8,532 bases of DNA from Christensenella sp. UBA3792 (GTDB lineage Bacteria > Bacillota > Clostridia > Christensenellales > CAG-138), in assembly GCA_002369195.1 (NCBI GenBank), contig DFEW01000021.1, positions 1 through 8,532 on the forward strand, written 5' to 3'. Shown here in pieces: positions 5,938-8,532 of this stretch (positions are counted from its first letter, which is position 1; every line of letters begins with the position of its first letter). The translations under genes and the position numbers were made by a program. The notes under the pieces were generated by a model. The model searched no databases. It was given only the letters and a program-made list of their open reading frames with translations, and had not been told where the DNA came from.

Positions 5938-7749
5938 TCAGACCCGGATCCCGTCGATCTGCTCGGTCAGCTCGCAGATCTCGTCGATCAGCGAACCGAT
6001 ATAGTCAACCGTGGCGTTCAGCGGACCGTCCGTGCTGATATCGAAGCCCGCGATCTTTGCCAGATCCAGAGGCGCTTTCGTGCCGCCCGCTGCAAGGAAC
6101 TTCTTCCAGTCCGCAACGGCGGGTTCGCCCTCCTTGCGGATGCGCAGCATCGCCTGCGTGGCGACGGTCAGCCCGGCGCTGTAGGTATACGGATACAGTC
6201 CCATGTAGTAATGCGGCTGGCGCATCCACGTAAGCTCCGCGCCTTCCGTGATCTCCACCGCATCGCCCCAGAACAGCTCGAGGTTTTTGCGGAACAAGTC
6301 GCTCAGGACGTCCGCGTTTACGCTGCCGCCGGCGTCGATGATACGGTATACTTCGCGCTGATACCACGCCTCGCGAAGATGCGTAACGAAGTTGTGGTAG
6401 TACGTGTTGCTGATCAGACTGCTGAGCACCCAGCGGCGGAACCGCTTATCATCGCTCGTTTCGAGCAGGTGGTTTGCAAGCAGCAGCTCGTTCATCGTGG
6501 ACGGCGCTTCCACCAGATACATGGACGGCGAGTTGTCATAATACGACTGCACTTCGTCGCTGTACATTTCCTGTCCCGCATGTCCGAGTTCATGCGCGAC
6601 CGTGAACACGTCCGACATTCTGTCGTTCCAGTTGAGCAGGATGAACGAGTTTTTCCGATAAATGCCGGAGCAGAAACCGCCGGTGCTCTTTCCGATGTTC
6701 TTTGCAAAATCGATCCAGCGCTCGCGGTATGCTCGATCCACCATATCCGCGTAGTCCTCGCCGAGGATGGACAATGCGCTGCGTACATAGGTATGGGATT
6801 CTTCGATCGTTACCTTTGGATCGTACTCCGGATCGACCGCGATCTTCAGATCGGCGAACGTCATTTTGTCGAGCCCGTGTTTCTTCTGCAAAAGCCGTGC
6901 ATATCTGCGCATATGCGGAGCAAGGCGTTCGGTGATCACATCGATTTGACGGTCATACATTTCCCGCGTGACCTTCTGTTCGAACAGCAGGCTGTCAAAC
7001 ACGTTGTCGAATCTCCGCAGCTCGGACATCGTCTTTTCTTTCGAAACGCAGGCATTGTACGCGGCGGCCGTCGTGTTCTGATACTTTTTCAGGGTATCGT
7101 AGAACGCGCGGAACGCGGCGCGGCGCACCGGCGTGTTCGCTTCCAGTTCATAATCATCTTCATACAGCGAGTATCCGAGCGGGTACTCCCTGCCGTCGAC
7201 GATGAACGGATCAAAGGCGATGTCGGCAAGCTTCATCGTGTTGTAAACGGTATACGGCACGTCCAGCGACATCGAGAGCGCGGCCAGCACCTTTTCGGTT
7301 TCCGGAGAAAGCATATGCGCTTTTCTCGCAAGCAGGGTTTCCAGATACACGCGGCAGCCATGCGCCTTTTCGATTGCTGCTTTCAGTTCTTCCTCCGGCG
7401 CAAGCAGGATTTCGCTGTCGACAAACGCCATGTCGCTGTACAGACGCGTCATTTCATCGGAGACCTTTGCATCGCGTTCGCGCAGCGCATTGTCCGTATA
7501 ATCCGCTTCCAGCGCCAGACCGGCATAGGACCAGCAATTCCCCATCACAGGGAGGAGCTGTTCCATCTCGTCAAGGCAGTTGACGATGCTCTCCGCGGTG
7601 TTCAGTTTTCCCGCATACGTTTCGACGAACCGCTTCACGTCCGCCTTTGTCTTTTCCAGCGATTCCCACATCGATTTCTCATCGGGGAAGATCAGCGACA
7701 GGTCCCAGGTCTGTTCCACGGGGACGTCCTTGCGTGCGCACAATTCCAT
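5938..7749 (-). CDS. pepF: oligoendopeptidase F, M3 family zinc metallopeptidase
   Basis: The protein has 603 residues, the usual length for PepF. It cleaves short peptides of roughly 7 to 17 residues in the cytosol, in peptide turnover and recycling; no signal peptide is present. The N-terminus carries the family signature VPVEQTWDLSLIF (9-21), followed by a helical M3 N-terminal region and the catalytic half. The zinc motif is HELGH at 386-390 (ligands H386 and H390, catalytic E387), with the third ligand E414 in VEAPSTMNE. Near the C-terminus WMRQPHYY (508-515) and the tyrosine-rich stretch after it match the substrate-binding segment of the family. No key residue is missing. The ATG at 7747-7749 is chosen over a GTG seven codons upstream, because AGAGG lies 6 bases before the ATG and would be inside the longer form. 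It has its own promoter and terminator, so it is probably monocistronic. Confidence 0.95.
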   Translation of the reverse strand: MELCARKDVPVEQTWDLSLIFPDEKSMWESLEKTKADVKRFVETYAGKLNTAESIVNCLDEMEQLLPVMGNCWSYAGLALEADYTDNALRERDAKVSDEMTRLYSDMAFVDSEILLAPEEELKAAIEKAHGCRVYLETLLARKAHMLSPETEKVLAALSMSLDVPYTVYNTMKLADIAFDPFIVDGREYPLGYSLYEDDYELEANTPVRRAAFRAFYDTLKKYQNTTAAAYNACVSKEKTMSELRRFDNVFDSLLFEQKVTREMYDRQIDVITERLAPHMRRYARLLQKKHGLDKMTFADLKIAVDPEYDPKVTIEESHTYVRSALSILGEDYADMVDRAYRERWIDFAKNIGKSTGGFCSGIYRKNSFILLNWNDRMSDVFTVAHELGHAGQEMYSDEVQSYYDNSPSMYLVEAPSTMNELLLANHLLETSDDKRFRRWVLSSLISNTYYHNFVTHLREAWYQREVYRIIDAGGSVNADVLSDLFRKNLELFWGDAVEITEGAELTWMRQPHYYMGLYPYTYSAGLTVATQAMLRIRKEGEPAVADWKKFLAAGGTKAPLDLAKIAGFDISTDGPLNATVDYIGSLIDEICELTEQIDGIRV

Positions 7750-7760
7750 GCCATTCCTCT
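7750..7760 (-). promoter_or_regulatory. ribosome binding site that decides the pepF start
   Basis: AGAGG (7756-7760 on the - strand) lies 6 bases from the ATG at 7747-7749, an ideal distance. The alternative GTG at 7768-7770 has no comparable site. Confidence 0.75.
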
Positions 7761-7808
7761 TTCCGCCCACTCGGGCAAAGTATTCCGTTTGCTGTCCGGA
7801 TCGTCTCT

Positions 7809-7837
7809 ATGTTAGCATGGAACCGTCAAAGATGCAA
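7809..7837 (-). promoter_or_regulatory. promoter of pepF
   Basis: On the - strand TTGCAT (7832-7837) and TAACAT (7809-7814) are separated by exactly 17 bases, with TGC directly before the -10 box as an extended -10. Transcription would start near 7802, giving a leader of about 53 bases. A T7 run from the adjoining tandem repeat lies just upstream of the -35 box and could serve as an UP element. Confidence 0.55.
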
Positions 7838-7838
7838 C

Positions 7839-8034
7839 AAAAAAAGCAGGGACCGTTTGAGTCCATTACGCGCTCTGAGATCCTTCGTCGCTTCGCTCCT
7901 CAGGATGACGGCAGAAGGGGGACGCTCCCCGTTGCCAAAAAAAGCAGGGGCCGTTTGACTCCATTACGCGCTCTGAGATCCTTCGCCGCTTCGCTCCTCA
8001 GGATGACGGCAGAAGGGGGACGCTCCCCGTTGCC
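7839..8034. repeat. 98-bp tandem duplication, two units
   Basis: Unit 1 (7839-7936) and unit 2 (7937-8034) are the same length and differ at three bases that I can find. Each starts with A7 and GCAGGG, contains one copy of the inverted-repeat core (7873-7909 and 7971-8007, reverse orientation), and ends with a GGGGA-CGC-TCCCC hairpin and GTTGCC. No reading frame is credible. The left end stops one base from the -35 box of the pepF promoter. Confidence 0.9.
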
Positions 8035-8053
8035 ATTCTGAGTCGTCCCCTCT

Positions 8054-8084
8054 TGTCATCCTGAGCCGACAGGCGAAGGATCTC
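8054..8084 (+). repeat. single copy of the inverted-repeat core
   Basis: This has the form TGTCATCCTGAG, a short variable centre, then CGAAGGATCTC, in the opposite orientation to the two cores in the tandem duplication. ATCCT and AGGAT are its pairing arms. It is non-coding. Confidence 0.8.
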
Positions 8085-8110
8085 CGAACGCCGTCATGCT
8101 TTCGGGCAAC

Positions 8111-8136
8111 AAAAAAGAAGCCGATCGCTCGGCTTC
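8111..8136 (-). terminator. intrinsic terminator, copy A within the 65-bp repeat
   Basis: On the - strand GAAGCCGA pairs perfectly with TCGGCTTC (8-bp stem, 4-base loop GCGA), followed by T6 (8111-8116). It stops leftward transcripts before the pepF promoter. No gene directly precedes it in this window. Confidence 0.8.
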
Positions 8137-8176
8137 GTTCCGAAAGGCTGCCGGGAATGGTATCAGAAGCCGCGTT
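8112..8176. repeat. perfect 65-bp direct repeat, copy A
   Basis: It is identical base for base to 8358-8422, 246 bases away. It includes the terminator hairpin plus about 40 bases of further sequence that is not obviously structured. Divergence begins right after position 8176. Confidence 0.95.
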
Positions 8177-8195
8177 CTTCGTCCGGAGCCACGCA

Positions 8196-8285
8196 TGTCA
8201 TCCTGAGGAGTGAAACGACGAAGGATCTCGGAACGGATCAGCAATCAAGCGTTCAGAGATTCTTCGCCTTCGGCTCAGAATGACA
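8196..8285. repeat. 90-bp element with 12-bp terminal inverted repeats
   Basis: The element begins TGTCATCCTGAG and ends CTCAGAATGACA, an inverted repeat with one mismatch. Inside, each half is itself a repeat core with pairing arms: ATCCT/AGGAT in the left half (8196-8229) and ATTCT/AGAAT in the right half (8251-8285). It resembles a miniature, MITE-like element. No clear target-site duplication is visible; only CA flanks both sides. A decayed copy lies at 105-187. Confidence 0.75.
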
Positions 8286-8357
8286 CAGTTCTTTCGAGAA
8301 AAAGCGCTTTTCCGATCGCTGCGATCGTTCCGAATGACCGCAGAAAGTTCAGCATAC

Positions 8358-8382
8358 AAAAAGAAGCCGATCGCTCGGCTTC
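8358..8382 (-). terminator. intrinsic terminator, copy B within the 65-bp repeat
   Basis: It has the same stem and loop as copy A (8363-8382), with T5 (8358-8362) after it on the - strand. It lies between the right-edge terminator and copy A, so leftward transcription meets three terminators in series. Confidence 0.8.
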
Positions 8383-8422
8383 GTTCCGAAAGGCTGCCGG
8401 GAATGGTATCAGAAGCCGCGTT
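8358..8422. repeat. perfect 65-bp direct repeat, copy B
   Basis: It is identical to 8112-8176 and in the same orientation. The sequence flanking it differs from that around copy A, so the duplicated block is the 65-bp module itself and not the whole neighbourhood. Confidence 0.95.
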
Positions 8423-8483
8423 TTCGCCACGAGCTATACTGACGTATGCGAAGGGGTGAAAACGTCGGCTAATTTGCGGCGAC

Positions 8484-8519
8484 AAAATAAAAGAAAGGAC
8501 GCAGAACGCGTCCTTTCTT
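8484..8519 (-). terminator. intrinsic terminator of a - strand gene right of the window
   Basis: AAGAAAGGACGC (8491-8502) and GCGTCCTTTCTT (8508-8519) form a perfect 12-bp stem with a 5-base loop. On the - strand a T-rich run (TTTTATTTT) follows. The gene it ends must stop beyond 8532; no reliable coding tail is visible inside. Confidence 0.8.
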
Positions 8520-8532
8520 CCTGCAAGGAATC

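Noticed and set aside
5833..7815. A + strand open frame of 660 codons opposite pepF
   Set aside because: It has the same antisense register and unnatural composition. PepF on the other strand is unmistakable, and the frame runs through the pepF promoter and terminator.
7839..8422. CRISPR array
   Set aside because: The repeats are too long, occur in mixed orientations and spacings, and have no set of uniform unique spacers. No cas gene is present.
8198..8485. A - strand frame of 95 codons in the right intergenic region
   Set aside because: It runs through two repeat cores and a 65-bp repeat with its terminator. The peptide is the usual artefact of translating such repeats, and there is no ribosome binding site.
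8456..8532. A + strand frame from a GTG open to the right edge
   Set aside because: No spaced ribosome binding site or convincing promoter is present, and it reads straight through the perfect 12-bp terminator hairpin at 8491-8519.

Overview
The window looks like chromosome from an anaerobic, low-redundancy Gram-positive bacterium of the Clostridia type (gut or rumen lineage). The reasons are a very large secreted protein ending in a type I dockerin, a PepF oligopeptidase, AGGAGG-type ribosome binding sites, compact intrinsic terminators with U-tracts, and moderately GC-rich DNA with strong codon bias. This assignment is an inference from gene content; no rRNA or other taxonomic marker is present.

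Layout. Positions 1-469 are non-coding apart from a possible gene tail at the left edge. They hold a + strand terminator for a gene outside the window, a decayed copy of a repeat element, and a well-formed + strand promoter that drives a roughly 150-nt candidate small RNA ending in its own terminator. Positions 470-5740 (- strand) encode a 1756-residue secreted multidomain protein. Its parts are a signal peptide, adhesive or ligand-binding modules, OB-fold-like modules, an Ig-like pair, a CehA/McbA-type PHP metallohydrolase with an apparently complete metal site, a glutamine-amidotransferase-like domain, more OB-fold-like modules, and a C-terminal dockerin. Positions 5938-7749 (- strand) encode oligoendopeptidase F (pepF). 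Each of the two genes has its own promoter, ribosome binding site and terminator, so they are neighbours on the same strand but not an evident operon. Positions 7750-8532 are non-coding and crowded with repeats: a 98-bp tandem duplication abutting the pepF promoter, several copies of a small inverted-repeat element, and a perfect 65-bp direct repeat that carries a - strand terminator in each copy. A further - strand terminator at the right edge belongs to a gene outside the window.

Functionally, the large protein probably acts outside the cell on a phosphoester, carbamate or similar ester substrate. OB folds near its hydrolase domain make a nucleic-acid or polymer substrate plausible but unproven. 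PepF would act in the cytosol on short peptides; no direct link between the two is visible. The most interesting unexplained items are the candidate small RNA at 247-395, with an anti-Shine-Dalgarno loop, and the repeat family, which occurs at both ends of the window and shows a compensatory base change in its stem.
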